A DNA stretch of 64,000 bases from Mycolicibacterium tokaiense (GTDB lineage Bacteria; Actinomycetota; Actinomycetes; Mycobacteriales; Mycobacteriaceae). The DNA lies in the NCBI RefSeq assembly GCF_010725885.1, contig NZ_AP022600.1, positions 4,154,001-4,218,000 of the forward strand. The letters run 5' to 3'. The notes below the pieces were generated by a model, which worked only from the letters and a program-made list of their open reading frames with translations, did not search any database and was not told the DNA's origin. Positions 26,118-38,269 of the stretch are shown here, piece after piece. The position numbers were made by a program, and so were the translations under genes. Within the stretch, counting starts at the first letter, position 1. Every line of letters begins with the position of its first letter.

Positions 26118-26663
26118 GTGACCGAGCGGTCCAGGGGACTGCCTTCACCGCCCCAGGTGATCGAGCTGCTCGGCGCTGAGTTCCTCCGTGCCGGTTACGA
26201 GATCGAGGACGTGCGGGTGGACGGCGCGTCGAACCCGGCGCGGATCGTCGTGATCGCCGATGGCGAAAGCCCGCTGGATCTCGACACCGTCGCCGACTTG
26301 TCGCGCACGGCTTCGCAGCTGCTCGACACCCTGGCGGACGCGTCCGACCCCTACGTGCTGGAGGTGAGCTCGCCGGGCGTGGACCGGCCGCTGAGCACCG
26401 AGAAGCACTTCCGGCGGGCCCACGGCCGCCGGGTGGAGCTGCAGCTGAGTGACGGTTCGCAGGTCATGGGGCGGATCGCCGGTGTGCAGGCCGGGACCCT
26501 GCGGTTGGTGGTGGCCGCGGGAAGCAAGGGTGCCGCCCGCTGGTCCGTTCGCGAGGTCGAACTCGCTGATGTTGCGAAAGCTGTTGTACAAGTAGATTTT
26601 TCGCCGCCCAGCCAGCAAGAGCTGGACCTGGTCGGCCAGGCTGGAACGGAGGCCGGAACATGA
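26118..26663 (+). CDS. rimP: Ribosome maturation factor RimP
   Basis: 181 residues from GTG 26118, with GAGGAG nine bases upstream. RimP N-domain ([42 protein letters not shown]) and C-terminal SH3-like domain ([17 protein letters not shown]). Needed for 30S subunit maturation. First gene of the operon continuing with nusA, whose ATG overlaps the stop. Rv2842c position. Confidence 0.92.
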   Translation: MTERSRGLPSPPQVIELLGAEFLRAGYEIEDVRVDGASNPARIVVIADGESPLDLDTVADLSRTASQLLDTLADASDPYVLEVSSPGVDRPLSTEKHFRRAHGRRVELQLSDGSQVMGRIAGVQAGTLRLVVAAGSKGAARWSVREVELADVAKAVVQVDFSPPSQQELDLVGQAGTEAGT

Positions 26664-27715
26664 ACATCGACATGGCCGCGCTGCATGCCATCGAGGTCGA
26701 CCGCGGCATTCCCGCAGGAGAACTCCTCGAGACCATCAAGTCGGCGCTGCTGACCGCCTACCGGCACACCGAGGGCCACTCCGCCGACGCCACCATCGAC
26801 ATCGACCGCAAGACCGGTGAGGTCAAGGTGATGGCGCGGGAGCACGACGCGGACGGACAGGTGATCAGCGAGTGGGACGACACCCCGGAGGGGTTCGGCC
26901 GGGTGGCGGCCACCACCGCCCGGCAGGTGATGCTGCAGCGGTTCCGCGACGCCGAGAACGAGAAGATCTACGGCGAGTTCTCCGCCCGCGAAGGAGACAT
27001 CGTCAACGGCGTCATCCAGCGCGACGCCCGCGCCAACGCGCGCGGGGAGGTCGTGCTGAGGATGGGCAGTGAGACGAAGTACTCCGAAGGGATCATCCCG
27101 GCATCCGAACAGGTCCCCGGGGAGCGTTACGAACACGGCGACCGGCTGCGCTGCTTCGTCCTCGGCGTCACCCGCGGAGCCCGCGAGCCGCAGATCAGGC
27201 TGTCGCGCACGCACCCGAACCTGGTGCGCAAACTCTTCTCGATGGAGGTACCCGAGATCGCCGACGGCTCCGTCGAGATCGTGGCCGTGGCCCGCGAGGC
27301 CGGCCACCGCTCCAAGATCGCCGTCGCCTCCCGGCTGCCGGGCCTCAACGCCAAGGGCGCCTGCATCGGGCCGATGGGGCAGCGGGTGCGCAACGTCATG
27401 AGCGAGTTGTCCGGCGAGAAGATCGACATCATCGACTTCGACGAGGATCCGGCCCGGTTCGTGGCCAACGCGCTGTCCCCGGCGAAGGTGGTGTCGGTGA
27501 CCGTCATCGACGCCGCGGCCCGTGCCGCGCGGGTGGTGGTGCCCGACTTCCAGCTGTCGCTGGCGATCGGCAAGGAGGGGCAGAATGCCCGCCTGGCCGC
27601 CCGACTGACGGGATGGCGGATCGACATCCGCAGCGACGCTGCGCCGGACGCAGACCACCCCGGCGACGGTCAGCATCCACCCCGGCGTTCGCACGACGCG
27701 CCGCATCCGCGCTGA
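26660..27715 (+). CDS. nusA: Transcription termination/antitermination protein NusA
   Basis: 351 residues. N-terminal RNA-polymerase-binding domain, S1 domain ([16 protein letters not shown]), KH1 ([20 protein letters not shown]) and KH2 ([22 protein letters not shown]). It lacks the C-terminal acidic repeats of E. coli NusA, normal for mycobacteria. Modulates pausing, termination and rRNA antitermination. Tail is His/Pro/Arg-rich. Rv2841c position. Confidence 0.95.
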   Translation: MNIDMAALHAIEVDRGIPAGELLETIKSALLTAYRHTEGHSADATIDIDRKTGEVKVMAREHDADGQVISEWDDTPEGFGRVAATTARQVMLQRFRDAENEKIYGEFSAREGDIVNGVIQRDARANARGEVVLRMGSETKYSEGIIPASEQVPGERYEHGDRLRCFVLGVTRGAREPQIRLSRTHPNLVRKLFSMEVPEIADGSVEIVAVAREAGHRSKIAVASRLPGLNAKGACIGPMGQRVRNVMSELSGEKIDIIDFDEDPARFVANALSPAKVVSVTVIDAAARAARVVVPDFQLSLAIGKEGQNARLAARLTGWRIDIRSDAAPDADHPGDGQHPPRRSHDAPHPR

Positions 27716-27761
27716 TCGGACCGGCCTGCCCGGCTGATTTAGAGGCAGCCGACGGTGACGG

Positions 27762-27767
27762 TAGACT
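27762..27767 (+). promoter_or_regulatory. Candidate -10 element (TAGACT) before ylxR
   Basis: TAGACT five bases before GTG 27773 in the 57-bp gap after nusA. Suggests an internal leaderless promoter for the ylxR-infB part. Confidence 0.35.
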
Positions 27768-27772
27768 GAGCC

Positions 27773-28132
27773 GTGATCCAGCGCGAGATTTCCGTCGCCG
27801 ACACCCGACAACCGGAATCCCTCCCCGAGGGAAAGCACCACCCGGTTCGGACGTGTGTCGGGTGCCGGAAGCGAGAGTTGGCCGTCGAACTGCTTCGGGT
27901 GGTGGCGGGGTTTCGAACGAACGACACGGGAACAGATGTCCCCGCGGTGATCGTTGACACCGCCGGTAACCTTCCGGGGCGGGGTGCTTGGTTGCATCCC
28001 GATCTGCAATGTGTGGAGGCAGCGATTCGACGGCGAGCATTCGTCCGAGCGCTGCGGATCAGCGGTCCATTGGACACCTCCGCGGTGGCCGAGCACGTCA
28101 GTGCGAGGTCACCCGGGCAAGAGAACAGGTAG
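27773..28132 (+). CDS. ylxR: YlxR-family RNA-binding/nucleoid-associated protein
   Basis: 119 residues. Central HPVRTCVGCRKRELAVELLRVV and GRGAWLHPDLQCVEAAIRRRAFVRAL are the YlxR (DUF448) signatures. Usually encoded between nusA and infB, as here. Known members act as RNA-binding or nucleoid-associated regulators. GTG start; the first 20 residues are not conserved and the start could be downstream. Rv2840c position. Confidence 0.88.
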   Translation: MIQREISVADTRQPESLPEGKHHPVRTCVGCRKRELAVELLRVVAGFRTNDTGTDVPAVIVDTAGNLPGRGAWLHPDLQCVEAAIRRRAFVRALRISGPLDTSAVAEHVSARSPGQENR

Positions 28133-28233
28133 CGAAGAACATGAGCACACCGTGAAGTCCCGATGACCATGCGTCATAGCTAAACCCGAGGCGCGGCGCC
28201 AACCACCGCTGTCGCCTCCAGACAGGAGATGTA

Positions 28234-31046
28234 GTGGCAGGTAAGGCCCGCGTGCACGAGTTGGCTAAGGAACTCGGTGTCACCAGTAAGGATTTGCTCG
28301 CGAAGCTGAAAGAGCAGGGCGAGTTCGTCAAATCGGCGTCGTCGACGGTGGAAGCACCCGTCGCGCGCCGTCTTCGTGAATCACTCGGCGGCAATACGTC
28401 CTCCGACAGCGCTACCGCGCCCAAGCCGGCCGCGGCCAACGGCCGTCCCGCCGGCAACGGCGGCTCCGGCTCGCCGGTACCCGGTCCCAGGCCCAGCGCC
28501 CCCAAGCCGGCTGCCCCGGCCCCGGTGGCACAGAGCGCCCCGCCGGCGGCACCCGCTCCTGCGGCGCCCGCACCCGCGGCGCCGCCGGCTCCCCCTGCCG
28601 CCCCCCAGGCTCCCGCCGCCAGCGCTGCTCCCGCGGCTCCGGCTGCCCGACCTGGCCCCGCGCCGACCCCCGGTGCCCGGCCCGGCCCTGCGCCGACCCC
28701 CGGACCCCGGCCTGCCCAACCGCAGAGCGGCGGACCCAAGCCCGGCGCTCCGCGTCCCCCGCGGGTGGGCAACAACCCCTTCTCATCGCAACAGCCGGTG
28801 GATCGTCCGGCTCCGCGCCCACAGGCACGTCCCGGCGCAGGCCCAGGTGGCCCGCGTCCCGGTGGCACCCGGGCCACGCCCGGCAACATGCCCCCGCGTC
28901 CGGCCACCGGTGCGCCCGGAGCCCGCGGACCGCGTCCGGGGCCCCGCCCCGGCGGCGGGCCCCGTCCCGGTGCCGGTGGTGGCGGTCGTCCCGGCGGTGC
29001 CGGTGGCGGCGGTAACTACCGCGGCGGCGGTGCCGGCGCGGGTGCAGGTGCCGGTGGTGGCGCAGGAGCCGCAGGTGGTTTCCGCGGTCGTCCTGGTGGC
29101 GGCGGTGGTCGTCCCGGTCAGCGCGGCGGTGCCGCAGGTGCCTTCGGCCGTCCCGGCGGCGCCCCTCGCCGCGGTCGCAAGTCGAAGCGCGCGAAGAGGG
29201 CCGAATACGAGAACATGCAGGCCCCGGTCGTCGGTGGTGTGCGGTTGCCGCACGGCAATGGCGAGACCATCCGGTTGGCCCGCGGCGCGTCGCTGAGCGA
29301 TTTCGCCGACAAGATCAACGCCAACCCGGCGTCGCTGGTGCAGGCGCTGTTCAACCTCGGTGAGATGGTCACCGCCACGCAGTCGGTGGACGATTCCACG
29401 CTGGAACTGCTGGGCAGCGAGATGAACTACGTCGTCCAGGTCGTCTCCCCGGAAGACGAGGACCGCGAGCTGCTGCAGTCGTTCGATCTCACCTACGGCG
29501 AGGACGAGGGCGGCGAAGAGGACCTCGAGTTCCGCCCGCCGGTGGTCACCGTCATGGGTCACGTCGACCACGGCAAGACCCGCCTGCTCGACACCATCCG
29601 CAACGCCACCGTCCGCGAGGGCGAGGCCGGCGGCATCACCCAGCACATCGGCGCCTACCAGGTCCTCACCGAGCTGGATGGCAACGAGCGCCTGGTCACC
29701 TTCATCGACACCCCTGGTCACGAGGCGTTCACCGCCATGCGTGCCCGTGGTGCGAAGGCCACCGACATCGCGATCCTCGTGGTGGCGGCCGACGACGGCG
29801 TGATGCCGCAGACGGTGGAGGCCATCAACCACGCGCAGGCGGCCGACGTGCCGATCGTGGTGGCGGTCAACAAGATCGACAAGGAAGGCGCCGACCCGAG
29901 CAAGATCCGGGCCCAGCTCACCGAGTACAACCTGGTGGCTGAGGAGTACGGCGGCGACACCATGTTCGTCGACATCTCCGCCAAGCAGGGCACCAACATC
30001 GATGCGCTGTTGGAAGCGGTGCTGTTGACCGCCGATGCGTCGCTGGATCTGCGGGCCAACCCGGACATGGAAGCTCAGGGCGTCGCGATCGAGGCGCACC
30101 TCGACCGTGGCCGTGGCCCGGTGGCCACCGTGCTCATCCAGCGCGGCACGCTGCGGGTCGGCGACTCGGTGGTGGCCGGCGATGCCTATGGCCGCGTGCG
30201 CCGCATGGTCGACGAGCACGGCGCCGACGTCGAAGAGGCGCTGCCGTCGCGTCCGGTCCAGGTCATCGGCTTCACGTCGGTGCCTGGTGCCGGTGACAAC
30301 CTGCTGGTTGTCGACGAGGACCGCATCGCCCGCCAGATCGCCGACCGGCGAAGTGCCCGCAAGCGCAACGCGCTGGCGGCCCGCAGCCGCAAGCGGATCA
30401 GCCTGGAGGACCTGGATTCGGCATTGAAGGAGACTTCACAGCTGAACCTGATCCTCAAGGGCGACAACTCCGGCACCGTGGAGGCGCTCGAGGAAGCCCT
30501 GCTGGGTATCGAGATCGACGACGAGGTGGAACTGCGCGTCATCGATCGCGGCGTCGGCGGTGTCACCGAGACCAACGTCAACCTGGCGTCGGCGTCGGAT
30601 GCCATCATCATCGGCTTCAACGTCCGCGCCGAGGGCAAGGCCACCGAGCTGGCCAACCGCGACGGGGTGGAGATCCGGTACTACTCGGTGATCTACCAGG
30701 CCATCGACGAGATCCAGGCTGCGCTCAAGGGCATGCTCAAGCCGATCTACGAAGAGAAGGAGCTGGGCCGCGCCGAGATCCGGGCCATCTTCCGGTCGTC
30801 CAAGGTCGGCAACATCGCCGGTTGCCTCGTGCAGTCGGGCATCATGCGGCGCAACGCCAAGGCCCGCCTGCTGCGCGACAACGTGGTGGTGGCCGAGAAC
30901 CTCACGGTGTCCTCGCTCAAGCGGGAGAAGGACGACGCCACCGAGGTGCGCGAGGGCTACGAGTGCGGTCTGACGTTGACCTACAGCGACATCAAGGAAG
31001 GTGACGTGGTGGAGACGTACGAGCTGGTCGAGAAGGCCCGCACGTA

Positions 31047-31047
<1 letters not shown>
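28234..31047 (+). CDS. infB: Translation initiation factor IF-2
   Basis: 937 residues, GTG start with AGGAG six bases upstream. N-terminal IF2-N helix ([19 protein letters not shown]), then a long low-complexity region (about 50-310) rich first in Pro/Ala and then in Gly/Arg. GTPase domain from about residue 438: G1 GHVDHGKT, G3 DTPGH, G4 NKID. Domains II, III and the C-terminal fMet-tRNA-binding domain follow. Delivers initiator tRNA to the 30S subunit. Confidence 0.96.
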
Positions 31048-33844
<2,797 letters not shown>

Positions 33845-33863
33845 CCCGGCGGCAGAAACGGAC

Positions 33864-33892
33864 TCGCCCGGTGTGCGGGGCACACCGGGCGA
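33864..33892. terminator. Bidirectional hairpin terminator between dinF and the ABC ATPase gene
   Basis: Perfect 12-bp stem TCGCCCGGTGTG / CACACCGGGCGA with loop CGGGG, between two convergent genes. No long T tract, as is common in mycobacteria. Confidence 0.7.
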
Positions 33893-33914
33893 ATCGTCGA
33901 GCTGAGGAACCGGA

Positions 33915-34727
33915 TCAGTCGGCGGCGGACGAACTGCCGAGCAGGTCGCGAACCCGGTTGGCCACCGTGATGAATTCAGGCCGTTCCATTGTCTCGGCAT
34001 AGTTGCGCTCGGCAGGCAGGTCCACGTCGATGGTCTCGACGATCCGGCCCGGGCGGGGGCTCATCACCACCACCCGGTTGGCCAGGTACACCGCTTCGGC
34101 CACCGAATGGGTCACCAGCACCACGGTGGTGCCCGTCTCACGCCAGATCCGGTGCAGTTCGATGTTCATCTTCTCGCGGGTCAGCGCGTCGAGAGCGCCG
34201 AAGGGCTCGTCCATCAGCAGCACCTGCGGTTGGTGCAGCAGCGCCCGGCACAGCGACACCCGTTGTTGCATGCCGCCCGAGAGTTCGTGGGGCAGTGCGT
34301 TTTCGAATCCGGTGAGACCGGTCATCGCCAAAAGGTGGTCACAACGTTGCTGTGCCAGCGCCCTGGGCATGCCGCGCATCTCGGCCTGCAGCAGGATGTT
34401 CTTGCGCACCGAGCGCCATTCCAGGAGCGCGGCGCGCTGGAAGACGTAGCCGATCTCGCGCTGCGGGCCACGTACCTGCTTGCCGCGCAGGCGGACGTCA
34501 CCTGCGGTGGCGTCGGTCAACCCGGCGACCACCTTCAGCAGCGTCGACTTGCCGCAGCCGGACGGGCCCGCGATGGTGACGAATTCGCCCTCGCCCACCC
34601 GCAGGTCGATGTCGTCGAGTGCGGTGGTGGTGCCCCGCTTGGACGAGAACGTCACCGTGAGGTTCTCGATCGAGATGGTGTCGGCGGTGACGGTGGTGCC
34701 CGGCGGGGCGATGCTTGCCGTGGTCAT
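33915..34727 (-). CDS. ABC transporter ATP-binding protein (NitT/TauT/SsuB type)
   Basis: 270 residues from ATG 34727, with AAGGAG nine bases upstream. Walker A GPSGCGKST, Q-loop YVFQRAALLEW, signature LSGGMQQRV, Walker B VLLMDEPFGALD, H-loop VTHSVAEAVYLA, and the PGRI stretch. The subfamily serves nitrate, sulfonate, taurine or pyrimidine-precursor importers. Third gene of the permease, binding-protein, ATPase operon. Substrate unknown. Confidence 0.9.
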   Translation of the reverse strand: MTTASIAPPGTTVTADTISIENLTVTFSSKRGTTTALDDIDLRVGEGEFVTIAGPSGCGKSTLLKVVAGLTDATAGDVRLRGKQVRGPQREIGYVFQRAALLEWRSVRKNILLQAEMRGMPRALAQQRCDHLLAMTGLTGFENALPHELSGGMQQRVSLCRALLHQPQVLLMDEPFGALDALTREKMNIELHRIWRETGTTVVLVTHSVAEAVYLANRVVVMSPRPGRIVETIDVDLPAERNYAETMERPEFITVANRVRDLLGSSSAAD

Positions 34728-34740
34728 GTCCCGGTGCTCC

Positions 34741-35796
34741 TTACTGTCCACCGTTGGGCACGAACGTCGACGCCCAGTATTCGGCGGGGTCTTTCGCGCT
34801 CTCCAGCAGACCGGCCTCGCTGAGGGTGGCGATCGTGGAGGTCCAGTCCTCCTCGGCGTTGGTACCCGGGGCCTTGCCCTCGGTGGCCGGCGTGCTCAGC
34901 AGCGGGATGGTCTGTTCCCACTGCTGCAACAGCACGTTCTCCGGCGGCGTCTGGGGATCGACGCCCACCATGGCTGCCGCGGCGGCTTCGGGATTCTCGA
35001 TGGCCGCGGCGTAGGACTCACTGGTGGCATCCAGCATGGCCTGCACCAGCTCCGGGTCGTTCTCGATGGTGGAGCTGTGGGCGATCAGGCCGTTGCTGAA
35101 GAAGTTCAGCCCGGCGTCGGAGTAGCGGAAGTACCGCATCTCGCGCCCGCTCTTGTTGGCCAGGTTCGGGCCCTGGTCGTGCGCGAAGCCGATCAGGCCG
35201 TCCACCCGGCCGGCCAGCAGCGCGGCCATCTTGCCGGCGGAATCCAGGTTCTGCTGGTTGATCTCGTCCGGGTTGAGGCCCACGTCGGCGAGAAACATCG
35301 GGAAGGTGGTGGTGGGCGCGTCACCGGCAGATACCGCAATGGTGCGCCCGGCCAGGTCGGCGGGCTCCTCGATGCCGGAATCGGCGAACACCTGGACCGC
35401 CGACGGGGTGGTCTGCAGGAAGACCCCGACGCTCTTGATGTCGACGCCCTGGTCGATGTTGCTCAGCACAGCGGCGGTGTCGGACCAGCCGAAGTCGACC
35501 TGCTGGCCGCCGACGGCTTGGGCGGTCCTGGTGGATCCCTGTCCGCCGTCGATGGTCAGGTCGATGCCGTGCTCGGCGAAGATGCCTTCTTTGAGTCCGT
35601 AGTAGAGCGGGGCGTGCTCGCCGTAGGGGTACCAGTTGAGCATCAGTGTCACGGGGGTCGAGCCCTGCGCGCCCTCGGCGGCGGGGGAGTTCTCGGCAGG
35701 CCCGTTGCTGGTGCCGCCGCCGCCACAGGCGGCCAGCGTCAGCATGGCGGTGGTGGCGGCCAGCGCGGCTCTGGCGCGCGTGCGGAAGACAGTCAT
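34741..35796 (-). CDS. ABC transporter substrate-binding lipoprotein (NMT1/THI5/SsuA type)
   Basis: 351 residues from ATG 35796 with GAGGAG upstream. Signal peptide with lipobox LAAC; Cys24 lipidated. Mature part begins with VTLMLNWYPYGEHAPLYYGLKEGIFAEHGIDLTI, the NMT1/THI5-like fold (L-x-W-x-P-x-x-H-x-x-x-Y-x-x-x-x-G-x-F), and QVDFGWSDTAAVL. Family substrates are sulfonates, nitrate, nitriles or pyrimidines; the operon context suggests a carbohydrate-like or other small ligand. Sits outside the membrane. Confidence 0.88.
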   Translation of the reverse strand: MTVFRTRARAALAATTAMLTLAACGGGGTSNGPAENSPAAEGAQGSTPVTLMLNWYPYGEHAPLYYGLKEGIFAEHGIDLTIDGGQGSTRTAQAVGGQQVDFGWSDTAAVLSNIDQGVDIKSVGVFLQTTPSAVQVFADSGIEEPADLAGRTIAVSAGDAPTTTFPMFLADVGLNPDEINQQNLDSAGKMAALLAGRVDGLIGFAHDQGPNLANKSGREMRYFRYSDAGLNFFSNGLIAHSSTIENDPELVQAMLDATSESYAAAIENPEAAAAAMVGVDPQTPPENVLLQQWEQTIPLLSTPATEGKAPGTNAEEDWTSTIATLSEAGLLESAKDPAEYWASTFVPNGGQ

Positions 35797-35832
35797 GGTG
35801 GGTCTCCTCAAGGGGTGAGCGGGACGGGTGGA

Positions 35833-36720
35833 TCAGACGGCGTTGGTGGAGGACGAGTTGGTGACACGGCGGGAGGCGTGCCAGGGGATCAGCAGCTTCT
35901 CGGCGATCTCGATGATCATGAACAGGACGATGCCGAGGATCGACATGATGATCAGCGCGGCGAACAGCATTGCGGTGTCCAGGTTTCCGTTGGCCTGCAG
36001 GATCACATAGCCCAGACCTTCGTTGGCTCCGACGAACTCACCGACCACGGCGCCGGTGACCGCCAGGGTGGCCGCGACCTTGAGCCCGGACATCAGCTGC
36101 GGCAGCGAGGCGGGGAACCGGATCTTCATGAAGGTCTTGAACCGGCTGGCGCCCATGGTGGAGGTCAACTCAAGGATCTCGGGGTCCACCGAACGCAGGC
36201 CGGCCAGCCCGGAGATGACGATCGGGAAGAAGGCCATCAGCACGGCCACCAGGATCTTCGGTGATGGCCCGAAGCCCAGCCACACGATGAACAGGGGAGC
36301 GATGGCGATCTTGGGAATCACCTGGGCGAACAGGATCAACGGGTAGACGGTCTTCTCCAGACTCGACGAGTAGACCATCATCACTGCGACGAAAACGCCC
36401 ACCAGGGCCGCGATCACGAACCCGATGACGGTCTCCCAGGTGGTCACCCAGGTGTTCGCGGCCAGGTACGCGGCGTTCTCGGAGGCGGCGCGCCAGGTGT
36501 CGCCGGGCGAGGGCAGGATGTACGGCGCGACGAGTTCGTTCTCGGTGAGCGCCCACCAGCCGGCCACCAGTACGGCCACCAGCAGCAGAGGCCGCCAGCT
36601 GCCGGCAGCGGTGCGTCGCACCGAGAAGGTGGGCAGCGGGACGCGGGGCCGTCGCGGCGGCGTGGGCTCCGAGGCGGACGCCCCCGAGGGCCGCACGCCG
36701 GCCGGTGCGGTCAATGACAT
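35833..36720 (-). CDS. ABC transporter permease (SsuC/TauC type)
   Basis: 295 residues from ATG 36720 (AGAGGA upstream). Six membrane segments and the EAA loop LELTSTMGASRFKTFMKIRFPASLPQLMSGLK, written here as the block near 36060-36190, which docks on the ATPase. Pro/Arg-rich N-terminal tail of about 45 residues. First gene of the operon; its promoter is TTGACA-N18-TATGGT with an operator just after the start site. Confidence 0.9.
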   Translation of the reverse strand: MSLTAPAGVRPSGASASEPTPPRRPRVPLPTFSVRRTAAGSWRPLLLVAVLVAGWWALTENELVAPYILPSPGDTWRAASENAAYLAANTWVTTWETVIGFVIAALVGVFVAVMMVYSSSLEKTVYPLILFAQVIPKIAIAPLFIVWLGFGPSPKILVAVLMAFFPIVISGLAGLRSVDPEILELTSTMGASRFKTFMKIRFPASLPQLMSGLKVAATLAVTGAVVGEFVGANEGLGYVILQANGNLDTAMLFAALIIMSILGIVLFMIIEIAEKLLIPWHASRRVTNSSSTNAV

Positions 36721-36777
36721 GGAATGTCCTCTGGTTCGCAGTGACACGGGCCTGCTGAAGAAATCCGGACCCGATCT

Positions 36778-36791
36778 GGAATGCGCTTTCC
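36778..36791. promoter_or_regulatory. Operator 1, GGAATGCGCTTTCC (importer side)
   Basis: Near-palindrome GGAAWGCGCWTTCC placed just downstream of the expected start of the minus-strand importer promoter. Exact reverse complement of operator 2 at 36981-36994. The GCGC-centred form resembles LacI-family operators. No LacI gene is in the window. Confidence 0.7.
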
Positions 36792-36802
36792 GAAGCGACT
36801 CG

Positions 36803-36832
36803 ACCATAACGTGATGCAGCGCACAGTGTCAA
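36803..36832 (-). promoter_or_regulatory. Promoter of the ABC importer operon (TTGACA-N18-TATGGT)
   Basis: On the minus strand, -35 TTGACA (36827-36832) and -10 TATGGT (36803-36808) with an 18-bp spacer, close to a consensus sigA promoter. Start expected near 36796, giving a leader of about 75 bases that begins with operator 1. Confidence 0.65.
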
Positions 36833-36974
36833 CGACCCTGCGGCCTGGCGCGCATCGCTGCAGGTGACGGACGCCGCGCCGGGGAGTCGCACAAGAGAGT
36901 CGTGCGACGCCGTCGCGCAGGGTCACGTGATGCGGGTGGCCCGTGAGGGGTTGACCGAGGTGAGGTCGGGCACC
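36833..36974. other. Intergenic spacer between the two divergent promoters
   Basis: The gene-free stretch 36721-37102 holds the importer leader, operator 1, the importer promoter, this GC-rich spacer, then the enzyme-operon promoter, operator 2 and its leader. In the spacer itself I see no convincing gene or repeat. Confidence 0.5.
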
Positions 36975-36994
36975 TAGTGTGGAAAGCGCATTCC
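36975..36994 (+). promoter_or_regulatory. -10 element (TAGTGT) and operator 2, GGAAAGCGCATTCC
   Basis: -10 TAGTGT (36975-36980) is followed at once by GGAAAGCGCATTCC (36981-36994), so transcription would start inside the operator. A weaker adjacent element, CCGAAGTGCGCTTACC (36993-37008), shares the AAG/GCGC core and may be a third half-occupied site. Drives the oxidoreductase-DUF993-isomerase operon. Confidence 0.65.
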
Positions 36995-37102
36995 GAAGTG
37001 CGCTTACCGCATGCTGCCAACGTCGGCCGCGGTGCGCCCCTGCTCACGGCCTTCGCCGGATCTGGCCTCGTCTGCCGCCGGCTCACAGACAAAGGAACTT
37101 CG

Positions 37103-38269
37103 ATGACTTCAGCATCCGGTGCGTCCCGGAGAACTCTGCGGATCGCGATGAACGGGGTGACCGGGCGGATGGGATACCGCCAGCACCTGCTCCGCTCGAT
37201 CCTGCCGCTGCGTGACACCGGTCTGACCCTCGAGGACGGGACCCGCGTCGACGTCGAGCCGATCCTGGTGGGCCGCAACGCCGACAAGATCGCCGAGCTG
37301 GCCGCCGAGCACGGCGTCGAACAGTGGACCACCGACCTGACCGCGGTGATCGCCGACCCGACCATCGACGTCTACTTCGATGCCCAGGTGACCTCGCGCC
37401 GGGTGGAGGCGCTCTCGGCGGCCATCAAGGCCGGAAAGCATGTCTACACCGAGAAGCCCACTGCCGAAACACTCACTGAGGCAATCGAACTGGCGCGCAT
37501 GGCAGAGAACGCCGGGGTGGTGGCCGGCGTGGTGCACGACAAGTTGTATCTGCCCGGTCTGGTCAAGCTGCGGCGGCTGGTCGACGAGGGGTTCTTCGGC
37601 CGCATCCTGTCGCTGCGTGGTGAATTCGGTTACTGGGTCTTCGAGGGCGATGGTCAGCCCGCGCAGCGGCCCAGCTGGAACTACCGCGCCGAAGACGGCG
37701 GCGGCATCGCCGTGGACATGTTCTGCCACTGGAACTACGTGCTCGAAGGACTCCTGGGTGCGGTCGAGTCGGTGACGGCGCGGGCAGTCACCCACATCCC
37801 GACCCGGTGGGACGAATCCGGCGCGCCGTATGCCGCCACCGCCGACGATGCCGCCTACGGCATCTTCGAGATCGCAGGCGGCATCATCGCCCAGATCAAC
37901 TCGTCCTGGGCGGTCCGGGTCTACCGTGACGAGCTCGTCGAATTCCAGATCGACGGCACCCACGGCTCCGCGGTGGCCGGCCTGCGCAAATGTGTGGCCC
38001 AGCAACGGGCCCACACGCCGAAGCCGGTGTGGAACCCCGATCTGCCCGTCACCGAGAAGTTCCGTGACCAGTGGCTGGAGGTTCCGGCCAACGCGGACCT
38101 GGACAACGGGTTCAAACTCCAGTGGGAGGAGTTCCTGCGCGACGTGGTGGCGGGGCGGCCGCACCGGTTCGGGCTGCTCTCGGCCGCCCGCGGCGTGCAA
38201 CTGGCCGAACTCGGGCTGCGCAGCTCAGCCGAAGGCCGTCGCCTCGAGGTGCCGGAGATCGTGCTGTGA
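37103..38269 (+). CDS. Gfo/Idh/MocA-family oxidoreductase
   Basis: 388 residues from ATG 37103 (AAAGGA upstream). N-terminal dinucleotide fold (IAMNGVTGRMGYRQ), the EKPTAE motif (VYTEKPTAETL) with the conserved Lys, and GGGIAVDMFCHWNYV where the family carries its catalytic His (here FCHWNY). Such enzymes oxidise or reduce sugars, inositols or keto-glycosides with NAD(P). First gene of the operator-controlled operon; its stop overlaps the DUF993 start. Substrate unknown. Confidence 0.85.
   Translation: MTSASGASRRTLRIAMNGVTGRMGYRQHLLRSILPLRDTGLTLEDGTRVDVEPILVGRNADKIAELAAEHGVEQWTTDLTAVIADPTIDVYFDAQVTSRRVEALSAAIKAGKHVYTEKPTAETLTEAIELARMAENAGVVAGVVHDKLYLPGLVKLRRLVDEGFFGRILSLRGEFGYWVFEGDGQPAQRPSWNYRAEDGGGIAVDMFCHWNYVLEGLLGAVESVTARAVTHIPTRWDESGAPYAATADDAAYGIFEIAGGIIAQINSSWAVRVYRDELVEFQIDGTHGSAVAGLRKCVAQQRAHTPKPVWNPDLPVTEKFRDQWLEVPANADLDNGFKLQWEEFLRDVVAGRPHRFGLLSAARGVQLAELGLRSSAEGRRLEVPEIVL

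Noticed and set aside
28540..29170. Repeat array or CRISPR-like pattern in infB
   Set aside because: It is coding low complexity (Pro/Ala, Gly/Arg codons) in the IF-2 arm, without regular repeat and spacer units.
34480..36264. 594-codon plus-strand frame across the ABC importer genes
   Set aside because: Antisense to three genes with clear ABC motifs.
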